Position numbers and translations under genes: made by a program. This document shows, in pieces, positions 12,226 to 26,580 of a DNA stretch of 64,000 bases (position 1 is the first letter of the stretch; every line of letters begins with the position of its first letter). The notes under the pieces were generated by a model that did not search any database, was not told the DNA's origin, and saw only the letters and a list, made by a program, of their open reading frames with translations. Source of the stretch: Lanius collurio (Eukaryota; Chordata; Aves; Passeriformes; Laniidae); contig JACBWW010000015.1 of the NCBI GenBank assembly GCA_020086605.1, positions 25,672,483 through 25,736,482 on the forward strand, written 5' to 3'.

Positions 12226-15200
12226 CAGCATACTTTAAAGAATGTAATTAGACTTCAGCAATAATACCCTCTTAATTATAGCTACAGGCCCCCTCAGATA
12301 GAGAGAAAGCATATTCGTCTTTCCCATTCCTGAAGTACACTAACCGATGGGAAATAAGTGAATTTATGGAGCTTTTACAAATAGTTATCAGATGCACTCC
12401 TACTTATTTTTATTCAGTTGACTTTTTTTCTCTGGATGAATCTGGGAGAAATTTACTCTCCGGAGGAGCAAAGTAACTTTTTCTTTCAGACAGTCAGCCT
12501 AGATGTTTGATCAGGTATATTACTTTATCACGTGGTGTTAATGAGCCGAGAGGAGGGGGAAACCAGGCTGGTAGGACATGGCTGGGAGAGACAAATTTCA
12601 AGGGTGCAGCAGCTGAACAAGCATCAGTAAAAACATACAGGTCTTTATCACTTTCTCTTAGGGTGCAAGGTGCTTTCAAGTCAGAAAACAGAAAATGTTT
12701 CCTTTCCAAAACTTGGAAGAAACATGTTTTGGAGTGGATGTGATTCTGCTCACTAGTGCCAGGTAGTTTCAGAGCAGTCAAAACACTATCACCTGCAGTC
12801 ATTTTAATTTACCATTGCATTATGCTCAGATACCTTCTTGTGCTATTTGCAAAGGGCCTGCTGGGTGCATAGCCTGACCAGTCCAGATGTACCATTTTAA
12901 GAGTCACCTCTCACAAGGACATTGCTATCATCTCAGCCTGCAGCTCCAAAGGGGAGGGGAGAGGCTGGGAACAAGTCCTAGTTGTCAGGACTGATCTCTA
13001 TTTTAGAAAACAGTACACTTTTTCCTCAGCAGAGAATACCAGTTTTTAAAATCAGAACATTTCATGGGAGTATGTCAATTTTAGGGATTTTTTTTTTTTA
13101 TAGGAAAATGTTTAAATAAACAATTTTATTTTATTGTTTGATTTTGAAAAGGCATGAATGTTTTATTTCAATAATGTGAGTGTGTTTTGTTTCTACTTTT
13201 CCAGTTCTGTTTGTTTGGCTTAATAAAATACGCATGATAATACTGAATTTACACACCTCCTTCGTTACATGTATCCAGCATATAATTTTGATAATAAATT
13301 TTATTGGTCAGCTATTATCAAATTGAAATATTTTTATATTACTGAATTAGATGTTTCCATACTACTTGGGGGAACAGAGTAGATCCCATCTAGATGAATA
13401 ATTTCTGAAAGTTCAGAATTCATTTTTATCAGCATTTTTGTTTTGTGCTTTCTTTCACTAGCAACCTGTGAAAGACACTTTTTCTGCCAGTGGAAGGTGG
13501 ACTGTCTCTCTCAGGCCAGTTTGAACCCAATAGAATGTACCATTGCCTGGGTTTTCCCCATCATGGATTGATTTCTAGGACTCCCTCACTAGAGATTGTG
13601 GCTTCTCCTCCTCAGTGGGGAAATATGATCTGTGAGATGCCAGCTGAAATTTAGCGTACATGAGCACAAACACAGAAAAGGGGTTGCACAGGGATCCATC
13701 CTGTATGTTGCTGCTCCTCCTGCTGTGTCTCTGCAAATCAGAGCTGCTCTGACTGAGGTACATATTAAGTGGATTTGTAACATGGGAAAACTTCCAGTTT
13801 GGGGGCATTAATTATTCAAAGTTAATAAAATGAAGACAAATACATTCATCAGATGATGGTTCAGTACAAAATGTGATGAAACACAATTTATCTCCTCCCC
13901 AATAAAATTAAATCAGAAAAATATTTAAGATAGCATATAATTTCACAGCTATATCACAGAAATGTATACAGAAAGGGAAGAGGCATACAGGTTTGAATAA
14001 ATTATCTTAAATTTGCTAACTTCAAATTAAGGGGAACCTGGTAGCCCATGCTTTGGAAAAGATGCTTACTTTTACTGTTTTCAGTCTCCTTCACTAACTA
14101 CTGCAAAAATAAAACACCATTTCTCAATAATGTCCTGACCTTTTTCTTTATGAGTGCATTTTGATTATGCACAATATTATCTTGTAAAATTACATTTCCC
14201 AATCAATAAGGACTACTAAAATAATTTCAAAGTATCGTTTAAATTCAGCCCTAATTTGATTTCACTCAGCATCTGCTTAAACATGCCACTTAGCATGCAA
14301 TTTCATTCCAAAAATTGGATCTGTCAAAATAGCATTCTGGAGCACTATGTTTATTGTATCTTAGTAATCCTCCATCACAAGTGCTCCCTTTACAAGTGAA
14401 AGGATTCCTTTCCCTCAGCTGCTTCCCTTGATAGCAGTCTGGTCCCAGTGAATAATTTGTTTGTTCCTTCTTACACATCAGCGTGAGTAATGAATTTCCA
14501 ACAAGTCTCACAGACTGCTTCTAATTGCCTTGTGAATGCAATCACTGGCACGTTCTAGGATGCTGGTTTCCTCCACATAAGGTCAGGAATACCCTGTGCT
14601 TTCCTCCACAGGCCTACTTTTAACTTACTTGATCTGACTTTCAGGGTTCGAAAGGGAGGCTATTGCCATCCATATCTCACTAGGGATGGGACCATCTGGT
14701 CCCATGGTTAATGTATGGCCTTCAGGAAGTTAATGTCATTGCTAGCAAATCTCCACTGAGGTACCAGCCACAAGTTTAACAAATCTGCTGGTGATGTGTG
14801 ATTCCTGGTGTCTCAGTTGACAGGACAGGATCAGGAGCCTCCGCAGTCAAAATCAGAAGTGCCTCAGCTGTTTTGTGGTGTGCTCAATCAGTAACACTAC
14901 ACCGGTGCCTCCACAGCACTCACCTGCTGCTTTGTTCATGCTCTGGAGCTAATGGAAGTAGCAAAACTTATGTTAAGGTTTGAAATAAACCTTTGGTTTT
15001 AAACGATTTTGCACCAAGGACAGATAACCTGAGCCAGCTTCTCTTTGCTTGGTGTTTCAGGGGAAGCTTATGATACTGAATGCCTCAATTTTTTGACATC
15101 AGACTTGATGCCATGCTCAAAGGGGGTGGAAAAGAGAAAGATCAGAGCACACATCTCCAAACATTAGACCTCTTTGAGGCATTTTGTTTTGTCTTTCAAC

Positions 15201-18200
15201 AACCACTTCTCACTTCCAAAAGACTCAGGTATGATTTTGACAAAGTCATTTTTCAGTGTAGAGCTACATTAAAAAAGAAAAGAAAAATATGAACATCTAG
15301 GATGTTCAGAAATCTTTTATCGTGTCTAATAATAAACCAAGGATTAGTTTTCTTGTCATTCAGCTAAATATTTTGAATTGCAAAAGTTTCTAGCTGAGTT
15401 TGTTTTCATGTAACTTTAAAAGCACAACCCTGACACTTTAGAATGCGCAGCAACTGACATTTTCTAACCTGACTGCAATAATTCTGGAAGACATTTTATA
15501 CTGTAATTAATTATAGCATGGGTCAAAACCAGAGAGACTCTAGAGAACCATCACTCCTCTAAATTCTCCGCTATGCACATGTAATTTTTTTACATTTTAC
15601 TTTTTTGTTGTTGTTTTGGTTGCTTGTTTGGTTTGGTTGCTTTTTTATTGCTTTAAGCAACTTGGGAAAAATGGCTGAATGCAAAAAAAGCTTTTAAAAG
15701 GTATCAATTCTTTTCAAATCTACAGAAAACCCTGTGCAGATGAGGTGCACAGTTGTGTATGTAACAGTAATCCCATCAAAGAGAATGAGGAGTTAAAAAG
15801 CCCTCTCTTACGCTCCCATGTAGGTGCAGCATCAGCGTGGGTGCTCATTTGTTTGTGTGCAAAGTAAAAAGGTTGGCTTTTTTTAGCTTTGCTGCTGTAA
15901 TACCTCTTCCTGAGGTGTCCCGCTTACAAAATGGATCCTTACATGACCTGGCTTTTAGTGTTGTCATTCTTGACCCCGCTTCCCATCACCTGCTACATCA
16001 GCTTGCTCTGGGCATTCAACAGCACTCCCATCCAAAAGCCACCTCCACAACTTTATGGATGTGTTATTGCTGCCAATCTTTGACAGAGAGGGTAAAAATC
16101 CACTAACTACAAACTCACACTCATCAGGAGTTCTGCACCGTCCCAGGGCTACATTCCTTGACTCGTGATGGCATAACCTTTCTTCTCTGGGCAATCTGGT
16201 TGAGTGCCTGTCCTCTGATTTGTACCTTTTTTTCTTAAAAAACCTGCAGAAGTTGAATACATTTTTTTCCTGATTTGGTCAGTCTTTTTTTGATCTGTTG
16301 GGTCTCCTGACCTGCTTCTTAAGCATTTGATTCATAATATTTCAGTGTCATGGTGAAAATACAATTAATTCTTTGTCCCTCAATGCTCTTCTGACCTGAC
16401 AAGATATCTTTTTTAAAGTCTACCTTTGCACAGCTGGAAAATATGAGCTTTGGGCAGAATTGGTTAGTCTGACCTACATGGAAAAAGGTGAGCCTAGAAG
16501 AGTAGCACCTTTCTTCATGGGAAAATTTACTATCAAAAAACCCCCAAATGCTCTGCAAAATCAGCTCATTTCACACATGTCCTCTGAGAGGGAAAAAACT
16601 CCTCGTAATTGTAAATTTTATATTTCTTTTTTTTCAAAGCCAAATGTCAGTTTTCATTCTGAAAAGCATGCCATTCTACATTCTATAATACTGTCTTTAT
16701 TTTTTAAATAATACTGGTGAAGCAGACAAAATTTCCACTATTTTCTTATTTTCTTTTTTGTCCATTTTACTGAACTCAGACAAGCCTTTTCAGAATTTTC
16801 TCTCATGGAGAATTTTCAAATAGTCAGTTTTAGGTCTTAACTAAAAGAGGTGAATGTCAAAACTCTCAGAAATCCTGTCCTCCTCAGAGCACTAGAGCAG
16901 TACATCACAGTAAATGATTATTTGGTCTCTCTTGCCTTTAAATATATTAGCCTATTAATTATAGGCCAGCTCATCATTTCTCCTTTAGACTTTAGCTTCA
17001 GTTTAATTTACTTTCCTTTTTTCTTGTTATTTAGGTCATCCCTCTAAAATGGACTAAAGATACTTTCTTCTTAATTGTTTCTGTGACAGCACTCCATCCA
17101 CTTTGAGTGTTAGTTGTTTTTCAGGAGAAATCGGGGGCTACCCCATATTTTTCTTGTTTGACATTTATTTCAGGCAGATTTCAGGCTAGCCATTCTTTGC
17201 ATTGTTGCCTGCACCTTGTAACATTATCGTCATCATCCTGGCAGACAGCTGTTTGTTGCCTTTACTGCATATCTAGGAGGTTAGGGTAGGTAGGATGGAG
17301 AGGTATCACAAGACAGCCATTTTAGGTGTCTCTCCCATAGCTGTCATCTGAATTTTATCAAAATATCTGTCAAAAGCGTATTCATATTTTCTTTTTCTCC
17401 TCTCCCCAGTGTCTTACATACATTTTAAGTCATGAACAGCCTCTGTTTGTACTCAAAAGAACCACATCTCAGTCCTGTACCAAAGCCAGCTGCAAGAGAG
17501 ATCATATCACACCCATAAGTATAGTGTTACTGTTGATAGCTCCTCACAATTTATAGAGCTCTCAATAAACTGTGGGCAAGAAAAAAATATCCTATCAAGA
17601 TCTGAAAATTTTCATTGCACTGGCTGGTTGCTTTGCAAGCCTGCAGCTCTCATCTGTCAGTTAAGGCAAGCTTGTCATACCACAGCAAAGTATTGGTCAC
17701 AAGCACTTTAAAACATTTGTGAAACCACCTGGCTTAGATATGAGAAGTTATGCTATTATTCAGCAACACTGCAATTTTACAGTGTTTGGGAGGCCAGCAG
17801 TGTGCTTAAACATTTCTGGTTACACTGGTAGAATTTCAGATCACTTAACTGTTGGTATAATCTTTACATAGCTTCACATAATCTGTTAGAACTAAATTAC
17901 ACCATGTCTTCCTGCTCATATTATTTTACTTCTAGCAATATGTCATTCCCATTCATTTAGAATCTCCAGAGTCTGCATCTGAGAGCTCTAATTAGGCATG
18001 TCTACAACTCTGGAAAATAGGTCTTCCATCTTATTTTCATGTTTGGATTCAATTTACTTTGTTGATACAATTGCTTTGTTCTGGGATCTATCAATGTTTT
18101 CTCTTTCAGGATAAGAGAGGAACTTGGATCAGTCACAAAAAGTAAATGACTGTGAGCATCTTGCATGAAATCTACAGTTTGCTTGGTGATTCTCATGTTT

Positions 18201-18678
18201 GTCCAATGCACATGAAATCACACAGAGCAATGCCATCATATATCTTTTATAGGCCTATTTTTAGACATGGTTTTGTTCAGGATTTGAAGTATTTTGCACA
18301 GGAATTTAAAAGCTCCTGCAGCACACACTCTGTAATTTCAAGGCCACCTAGGATTTCTTTTCTGTCGGTCTTTTTGGCACAATGCACACATATGCTGAGA
18401 TATCATCCTGCCTCTGATAGTATGAATATCTGGTAACATTAAGAATTCTACTGTTTGTTTTTTTTTCTGGAAAAACATTACAGTGCTTTTTACAGACACT
18501 AAGTAAATTTCCCTCTCCTTTCCCTGCACTGTCCTAATCACAGCTGGACAGGTGAAAGCAGAGGTGAGTCTGAGGCAGCTCAAGGCTTAGAGCTCAAAAA
18601 AACCGTCAGGGGTGCTGAGCATGGCAGGCTGATGCTTCCCTGCACCCCAAAGTAACTTCAAATGTGACAGCCAGTTTC

Positions 18679-18703
18679 TTTTTTTTTTTTTTTTTTTTTT
18701 TTT
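18679..18703. repeat. poly-T run (25 bp)
   Basis: Twenty-five uninterrupted T residues. It could be the tail of a minus-strand retrocopy, but the sequence to its right shows no recognised gene and no flanking duplication. Confidence 0.9.
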
Positions 18704-20269
18704 CTGTACTGTCTATGGTCAGTGTCAGGGAGAGCTGTTTGTTATGGATGTATCCAAATGAAGGATGACTCCTGCCAGGCCTTTGACTGAGGCAAAAAAA
18801 GCATTATTTCCTGGCTAACCAGGAAAGACAGAAATTCTGAATACATTTATTGTTAAAACATGCTGTTACTTGGGTTTTGAGCTCATTTCTGCATGAACTG
18901 TCATTTAGTTTTGTAACTGTTCAGTAACTACGGAACTGACCTAAGAATGGGTCTTCATTGAAGGTGATACAATATGAAAACAAATAGTAATAGCAGCCAC
19001 TAATGCTTTGGACTGCATCTTTAGTCTCTGAGTGCCCCAGAATTACACTCTTAGCCAAATGGAGATAATGCTTGCACATCTATGGAGAGTTCTTAGAAAC
19101 CTATGAAAGTCTGTTTCCATTGCATCTTGCTTGGTTAAGAAGTGTCTGAAAGCCTGGTGTAAGTTATGAAAATAACCTCCAAATATACTGATTCTCCATC
19201 CCTTTCTGGGTCCTAACACTGCCAGGTGTTGTCACATGCTGGAAAGCAGATGGGATCAGATCCTTTGTATTTCTGGCCTTCCCTGTTACGAGAAAAGCAC
19301 TGAAAATATAAGTATACTTAATCAGGGTTGTTGGGTGCCCAGAGCATCATTAGGAACAACAAAATCCCAACACCCTAAAGTGGTCACACACTGAGGATTC
19401 AGCACCTACAACAACCTCCTTCCCAGAGGACCTCCCATGGGAAGCATCCTTCCCTTCCTGTTTCCCCACACAGATGTCATCTGCAGCTTGGACACTGAGA
19501 ACCAATCAGCTGCAAAAAACTGCCTTGGACACTTCGAACTAGGCCCAAAAATGGAAGCATAACTTTTTTTGTTGCCTTCAGTTGATACAAAATAGGTGCA
19601 TGCATTGGGAAACTGATGTGAGAAGCTGTACCGAGCACCTGCTTTTCCTTAAGCAGTACATCTTGACAAATTACATAATCAAGAGCATAGTGATCCAGAA
19701 TGAATATTGCAAAGATTAAGTCATGTTCTAGTAGATCCAGCACAGAAGTGGGAAAAAAAAGAAATTCTTTTTAGCACAAAGACTACAGCAAGCTAAAATC
19801 CTGGATACTTGGCAATCTCAGTAATCCACAAGGAGAATTCAGATAATGACAGAGTACATGCTTGAATCCTGCAGTTTGTGGTCTTGAGGCCTCATGTTGG
19901 GCATTCCTGGTATTTTCTACTTTTCAAGAGGATGAGGATTCTCACCTCCTACTGCTCTAGTATGAGGTGACTGCAGGCCTGCACTTAGCAGATCCAGAGA
20001 GAAAACAGCAGGGCCTTCTGAGACTTACGGTCCTGTTGCAACCTCTAAAACATCACAGTGCTCCCCAAACTTGCTTAACCAAATTTTTCAATCATTGCAG
20101 GAGTCTAACTGGAGCACTTTATGTGCATTTTATTAAGCAGTGAATAAAAGAAGAATATGGCTCACTCAGCATATACCTCAGTAGGTGTGAACGCTCAGCC
20201 TGCCTGCCAGTTAGCTGCTAGTGCATGCAGGAGAGCAGCTTATATTCACTCTGAATGCTTTTGTTAGAT

Positions 20270-20282
20270 AAAAAAAAAAAAA
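20270..20282. repeat. poly-A run (13 bp)
   Basis: Thirteen A residues followed by C and AAAA. Simple repeat only. Confidence 0.8.
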
Positions 20283-21508
20283 CAAAACATTGCCACATGT
20301 ATGCAAAATGCTGCTCTCAAAGACTCCTCACTTGGCCAAAAATAAGGTCATTTTTACCAGGCCCCCCACAGGGCTTTCTCAGGGACTGCCTCCCTTGCCA
20401 AGCCGATTCTTCTGGCACCCTTCTCTTGCAAACTTTCTATATAACCTCTTACAAACTGAAGATTAGTCTAAACACTGGGAGAAGTGCATTCTTTCCTCCT
20501 CTAACACAGCATGTATTTATGTTTGCCATATGAATTATATTTGCTCTATGCTTGCTCTAGCTCTGAAGAAAAGTTCCAATTCAGGGGGAAATTACAAAAG
20601 TGCTGATAGGAAAAGTGTTGCGCAAACACACTGGTTGACTTCACTCCAGGTGCCAGTAGCATTTAAACTGTGATAAATACAATTGCACCTTTCTCTATCC
20701 ATTGGATACAACTGCTAAGGCAAGTGATTCAGTTGATTTGCAGTGATGAATACATCTTTCAAGCATGTTTCTCTGTCCTGAATCACAAGCATAGTACAAA
20801 ACCATACTGCTAGTGCTGCATACCTTTTAAAATAACAGCTTAATTCCTACTCTCCATGGGCCTGGGACACTGGAATGCAGATACTTGGGCCATGTGCCAC
20901 AGCTTGCCTTCAGCTGGGGACTGCAGTTCTTCTGCTGCAGGGAGCCAGCCAGATTCCGTGAGAGAGTACTTCACCTCACCAACTTAAAGATGACATATAG
21001 TCAGGTAAGCACTCACATGCTTTCTTTGTCCAGGTTTTAGATGAGCTGTTTCCATGGAAATAGGTTGTTTCTGTTTAGTGATGCCTGTATTCTGCTGGAA
21101 ACCCTTGTTTCAACATAATTTTTTTGCTGGGAATGGCTGCAGTATACATCTTGAGGGGTCTTTGTCCTTATCTTTTACTTTCCCCCCTAATTTTATATGC
21201 AAAAAGTTTTGGAAGATCAACCACTGATCATCAGAAATTATTTGCAATGCATGTATGGGTTTAATGAAAAATAGCACACAACATTACAGACACATACTGC
21301 TGATTTTAACAGTAGCACATAGGTACAGAGCAAAGCAGGTTAAAATTTTTTAATGTTTAAAATTCTTCAATTTATCTGTTTACTTTAGAGTTCTCTTCAG
21401 AGAAAATCCATTTTAAGAAAAAAATAGCAAGTTTATTGGAAAAAAACCCTTTCAGAAATAATTCAGGAATGTCTTAACATCCTTCCAAAAAGCTAACTAC
21501 TTCTCTTT

Positions 21509-21533
21509 AAAAAAAAAAAAAAGAAAAAAAAAA
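21509..21533. repeat. A-rich simple repeat
   Basis: Fourteen A residues, one G, then ten A residues. No insertion boundaries were recognised. Confidence 0.85.
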
Positions 21534-21846
21534 GGGAAGGATTTGCTTTTTCTTTCTTATTTCCCCCAATGGGAACAGCAGCATTCTTTAGCAAGTTGCT
21601 GTGAGAGAGGGGAAGAAATTCCATTGAAAAGTACGGCAATAAAAAGGTATTTTCAACCACATCTCTTCACTAGTAATGTAACGTCACAGGACTGTAGCAG
21701 CAGGCATGTTGCTACACTGAGATAGGACCAGTTATAGAATGTATATAAAAGAGAAGAAAACATACCAAAGAAAAGTATATTGCTTCTTCCTTACTTTTTT
21801 TTGCTATCTGTCTTTAACTTCATGCAACATCTTGATAGTGGTGAAG

Positions 21847-21923
21847 AATAATTAATAATAATAACAACAACAATAATAATAATAATAATTAAAATAATAA
21901 TAATAGTAATAACAGCAACAACA
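21847..21923. repeat. AAT/AAC trinucleotide microsatellite
   Basis: About 77 bp of mixed AAT, AAC and AAG-like triplets, with a clean (AAT)n core around 21873-21889 and interruptions on both sides. The interruptions suggest an old, degenerating microsatellite. Confidence 0.9.
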
Positions 21924-23171
21924 CATTTTTCTACTCTAATCTGGGTAATCTCTTACAGGAAACTAGTGAACTGGGTCAAATGATGCCTTTGGGAAGAAGA
22001 CTGTTATTGTTTTCATTTTACACACGATGAAAATGATAGATGAAGTGTTTAAATGATGGAAAGGGAAAAATCATTTTCCCTCTTCACTGAGGAGGTTTGG
22101 CATCAAGTATGTCAGCCAAGGTAGTTTTGTAACACATGAGGGGGCTGCATTTGGGGAAGAAATACGATGTTCTTGCAGGACAGCCCCCATTGTTCTCTCT
22201 GGACCAGTTAAGTTAACAAATTAAGTAAATTCATGATTTTGGCAGCATAGAGGCACAGATATGAAACAGATCTCAAGATAAATGCTGTGCTACAACCACA
22301 GGTATCCAAAACTGCAACACCTTGACAGGGGAGATGGCGTGCAGGTTTTGTCATGAAACAAAGGGATTTGGAGATCTAAGTGCTTCTATTCAAATAAATG
22401 TATTTGTTCCAGAGGAACAGAGGTGGTGTGATGATACAGTGCGGAAAAAAAAGTACATTGCAATTATGTTGTGATGCTTCTGTCATAGTCATTAGGTACT
22501 CAGATTAAATACACTGTCTCTCTCAATTGCATCACTTAGAGCTCTACATTCAATTTTCTGGGGTAATTTTGCTGGTATGGAATGAGGAAATGGTGCTTTT
22601 ACCTTCCATATGCTAATTTGCTTACTTGTATTTGTACTGCCCCCTTTTATTAGCTATAGTCACCCTCATTATTATTGTCCAGATCTTGTCCATGTTATAT
22701 TCATTTGCCTCCTTCTACTGTGCAATGAGCAAGCCCTTGATATTTGATGCAGCTGAAAAAATCAAGCACAATTCAGCTATGATTTCTCTTTAATCTGGAC
22801 TTCCTGGCCCCATCTCCTCTATCACTTTGTGGAGATTTCTTCAGCCACATCTGAGCATCACCCAAATAAAAGTGGAAATGTTTTGTTGAAAGCAGCTTTT
22901 GAATACATGCTGTGAATTTATCAGCTCATCTGTGCCAAACCTCTTGAGGTAAAACTGATCCTGCATGTGCAGGATAAACATTCCCTGTTGACGTGGTAAG
23001 TTAGCAAGTCTGCTGAGTTATCCTGGGTTATTCTCTTCCCTAGCACTGGAGGTGGAGATCTGAGGTAGACACATGGCACCACATCATTAGCCTTCACATA
23101 TTTGCCGTTGGTCTGTGAAATATTCTGTTACTAAAACACAAAGAGCAAAAGGAAAAATACCCCCCAAAAAA

Positions 23172-23837
23172 CTACCTAGATAACTGTGTTTGGAGAACTG
23201 AGGTTGTGAAGTTTTGCGTTTTTCCATGGCTAGCAGACAAGCAGTTTTCTACATTTATAAATCGAAATAGCAATATTTGTAGCATCTGCTTGACTGTTTT
23301 AGCCATCATTATAACAAATGACCATTTAATCAATACTAAAGAGCAAGAATTGTCAGCTTGGCTGCAGAGCCTCTTTCTATCCCTCATATTAAAATGACTC
23401 TCTTGTACTAAGGATTTGAGCTTTTCTAGGGAAGCTGTTGTGGGGTGTGGGGCTGCTGCAGAGCAGATGCTGGGAAGCTGAACCCCAGCTCTGCTTTTAA
23501 TTACATGGGGCCAAACTTTAGAGGTTACCCAGCTCCTCCTGTCTTGGGTTGCTGCAGCTTGGCAGCATCCAGCAGCTGCATACAGGACCTGTCCTTGCCA
23601 CTGCTGAAATGAAGCCACCCATCCGAAGACAATACACATCTCTTTATGGAAACTTGAGTCCAGTGCAGGTATGAAAATGGACCATAGAGACTCCCTGTGC
23701 TTAACCCATCTGGCTACTGGATCCAAAAGGAAAGGGGACACGTTCTGAGACATGCAGCCTTTTAAAATGCTGCCATTTGCAGAATTTTGTCTGTCCTTGC
23801 TGCATTTTCTGTTTGTGCTCTGATGAACTTCAAGCAT
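23172..23837 (-). other. 221-codon open frame, probably not a gene
   Basis: This is the longest open frame outside the provirus. The hypothetical product is Ser- and Gln-rich with scattered Cys, and I see no signal peptide, membrane segment, repeat or known motif. Codon third positions show no bias that would separate it from surrounding DNA. A frame this long is mildly unusual for AT-rich DNA but can occur once by chance in 64 kb. It could also be the relic of an unrecognised element. No function is assigned. Confidence 0.15.
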
Positions 23838-24273
23838 GTTGAAGGCAGAAAAGTATGTTGTAAACGAGCTTTGTTATAGGTGGCACCAACTTCCCTGTGG
23901 GAAGCCACCTGCAGATCATTACTTGAAGTTCATGTTATGTACCTGAACTGCAACTTGTATTTCCAACCCTTAGTGAAAACACACTGCCTTCTTTCTAAAG
24001 TGTGTTTCTAATTTATTCATTCATTAATATTCCCAACAACTTTTAAAGTTAGAATATAAATGGAAACAATGAAAAGATTCTTCAACACTTCTTTGTTTTT
24101 TTTCATTGTGATATTCAGATCTAGTCAACAATAGAAGATTAAAGGTGTGAATGCTGTGAAAGAACAACTTTGTGAAGTTACCTGACAGGATTTGGAAAAC
24201 AAGAGCCCTTTTTTACCTTTCTCTGCTCTCTGGTTTATCTTCAGCATTGATGTGTCAAAGTTGCCCAAGTCAA

Positions 24274-24297
24274 TTTTTTTTTTTTTTTTTTTTTTTT
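24274..24297. repeat. poly-T run (24 bp)
   Basis: Twenty-four uninterrupted T residues. No retrocopy body was recognised on either side. Confidence 0.9.
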
Positions 24298-25956
24298 AGT
24301 AGGGCAGACTGTGAGAAGGCTGTGTGCATTTTATTCTCTCCCTTAGGGCAAAACCAAAGGCCTACTGTAGTTAAGGACTATTTTGCACTTTGTTGCAGTG
24401 AATTAATGCTATCAGCATTAGGTAATCCTGCTCCTGCATGTCAGTGAAGAGAAGTAGGGGAGATCAGCCACTGGTCCATCCATGGGCCTGTCCAACTTGT
24501 GAAATAGAAATATAGGGATATCCTGAATTGGGAGACCTGATTAGCCTTTGCAGATGATGGGTCAGGCTCCTGCCAGCCTCTAATATCCCATTTGCCAGTA
24601 TTCTTTTTGCCAGCATTCCTACATTGTGGCCCAGGACAAAGTTTGAGTCTGATGCTTGAGATGACTTACTGTGGGCTTCTCAGCAATCTGAGCAAATCGA
24701 AAAAGGACCATTGAAAATGTTGCTTTTAGCAGATATTATTTACAGCCAGTCTGACAAGACAAATCTAAAGTATAAATCAAACTTTGGAGCACAAATCTCG
24801 TTAGTTGCCATGTTAGTAAATCAGCTCACCTAAATAATCTTGAGCTTTTGACAATGATGCAGCCTTCTGGATTGAAAATTCAGCTCCTGCTTGTGCAATG
24901 AACTAGATCTGCTGACATTTCAAAGGATTGAGATCCTATTTCTGATGGTTCAGTTTATTCTCAACTATAAACTATTTTGAGCAGCACAGGGCTGAATACA
25001 AACAGTTGATGTTCTGGTCTGTCTCCTCTGAGTAGGTTAGGGAAACTGCGTAATTTGTACATGTTTTCCAGAAAAAAAACAAGAAGTAAACACGTGAATG
25101 TGGGGAGACAAATAACACCGCACACATAAAGAATGTTCCAGGGAACTGCTTTTTGTTTGTTTTAACTTTTCCATTTGGAAGGGAAATATGATGTTTTCAA
25201 TCCATACCTCCAAGCTTATTCCCAGAATAAAAAGCCTGTGTTAGAGAGATGTGATTTCTGCTTTTCAGTGAAGGTTTGGTATTGTTTGACAATAAATTGT
25301 GTTCTATACAGCTTCAATTACTAACCCACTCAGATCTGACAGCCCTTAATTATCTGAGACATGATCTACTAAAATCTACATCTGGAAATCATGTCAATTT
25401 TTGCTTTTGGCATTGGAAAATCTGACAATGTTAAACACATACTCTAAAATGCAAAGCTTTGGGATAAATTAGTACAGCTGAATACCCTTCTGCAGATTAA
25501 ATGTTAAAATAAATTGCACAGGCCTTTTATTTAATAGTTACAATGTTTCACTACATTTCCACATGCTGTGTTCTCTCCATATATCTATTGGTTGATTTTG
25601 CATCTCCTGTAGATCTGATGCTTGTTCTTAGGGGATCCTGTCAGCACAGCTGTAATGGAGAAATACTATTCAGAACTCAGACCCAGGCTGTTTTGTCACT
25701 TCTGACTAGGCAGAACTGCAGTTTTTGATGGATTTGCATCCTTTCCAAAGCTTGTCAAGATGCTTACACTCCGAGTAGCTGTGGGGGGAGGAAAAAAAGG
25801 CTTTCTGTTATTGTACTTTATGCAAATAGCCAGGGATGTTGCAAAAGTAGTACCCATTTGGTTTAGTGAATAAAGATTTGACCTCAGCAAATCTAAGGTA
25901 CTAGCTGAGCCAACAATTAATAGATTTTTTTGTCAGTACATTTAAATATTTCAAAG

Positions 25957-26262
25957 GCAGGTGCGAAGAAGAGGGTGCCAGACTCTTTCCAATGGTGCCC
26001 AGTGGCAGAACAAGGAGTAATGGCCATTAACTAAAACACAAATTCCACCTCAACATGAGGAAGAATTGCTTTACATTGAGGGTGGCAGAGCCCTGGAACA
26101 GCTCCAGGGAGGTCGTGGAGTCTCCTCTCTGGAGACATTTAAAACCCACCTGGATGTACTCCTGTGTCACTTGCTCTAGGCTACGCACCTCTTGGCAAGG
26201 GGATTGGAGTAGATGTTGTCCAGAGGTCCCTTCCAAACCTAAAGATTCTGTGATTCTGTGAT
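25957..26262 (+). mobile_element. CR1 LINE, 5'-truncated 3' end with octamer tail
   Basis: This is the clearest LINE in the window. It begins near 'gcgaagaagagggtgccag' and carries the hallmark CR1 stretches in order: 'ggtgcccagtggcagaac' (about 25994), 'catgaggaagaa' (about 26055), 'gaggtcgtggagtctcctc' (about 26110) and 'gtccagaggtcccttccaa' (about 26218). It ends in ATTCTGTG repeats (26245-26252 and 26253-26260) rather than poly-A, which is the CR1 3' signature. CR1 is the dominant LINE of birds and other sauropsids. Only the end of ORF2 and the 3' UTR remain, so the copy cannot move by itself. The 68- and 69-codon frames within it are not genes. Confidence 0.93.
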
Positions 26263-26280
26263 TTGAGGTCTACTGGTAAG

Positions 26281-26302
26281 CAAATAAATAAATAATTAAT
26301 TA
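26281..26302. repeat. AAAT-type simple repeat
   Basis: A short run of AAAT units ('aaataaataaataatt') lies 18 bp beyond the CR1 tail. Confidence 0.75.
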
Positions 26303-26580
26303 AACTCTCAGAAAAGCAGATTGAGTAGTGTGCATAGCACATGGAATAAAGTTTTCCAATCCATGTGCATTCTGAGTAGTTTTTTCCATGACAAGATGCT
26401 AAAATACTTTCCTGGAATATTCACCAATATTATGGTTGGCAAAATTGGCAACTGCAGAATGTGCCTTCAGATTGAGGAGTTTTTACCCCATACTTAAACT
26501 GGTAAAGAATTCCAATAATTTCAGAAAATAGAATTTTCCTCACCTTAATTAGACTAACATTTTTAACATCCTCTCAGTTT

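Larger units (their letters stand above)
12300..25955. other. unique non-coding DNA with homopolymer runs
   Basis: No gene is recognised. Apart from the simple repeats listed separately, the stretch is AT-rich unique sequence. A 221-codon open frame on the minus strand (23172-23837) is the longest here but shows no domain, signal peptide or repeat structure. Confidence 0.55.
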
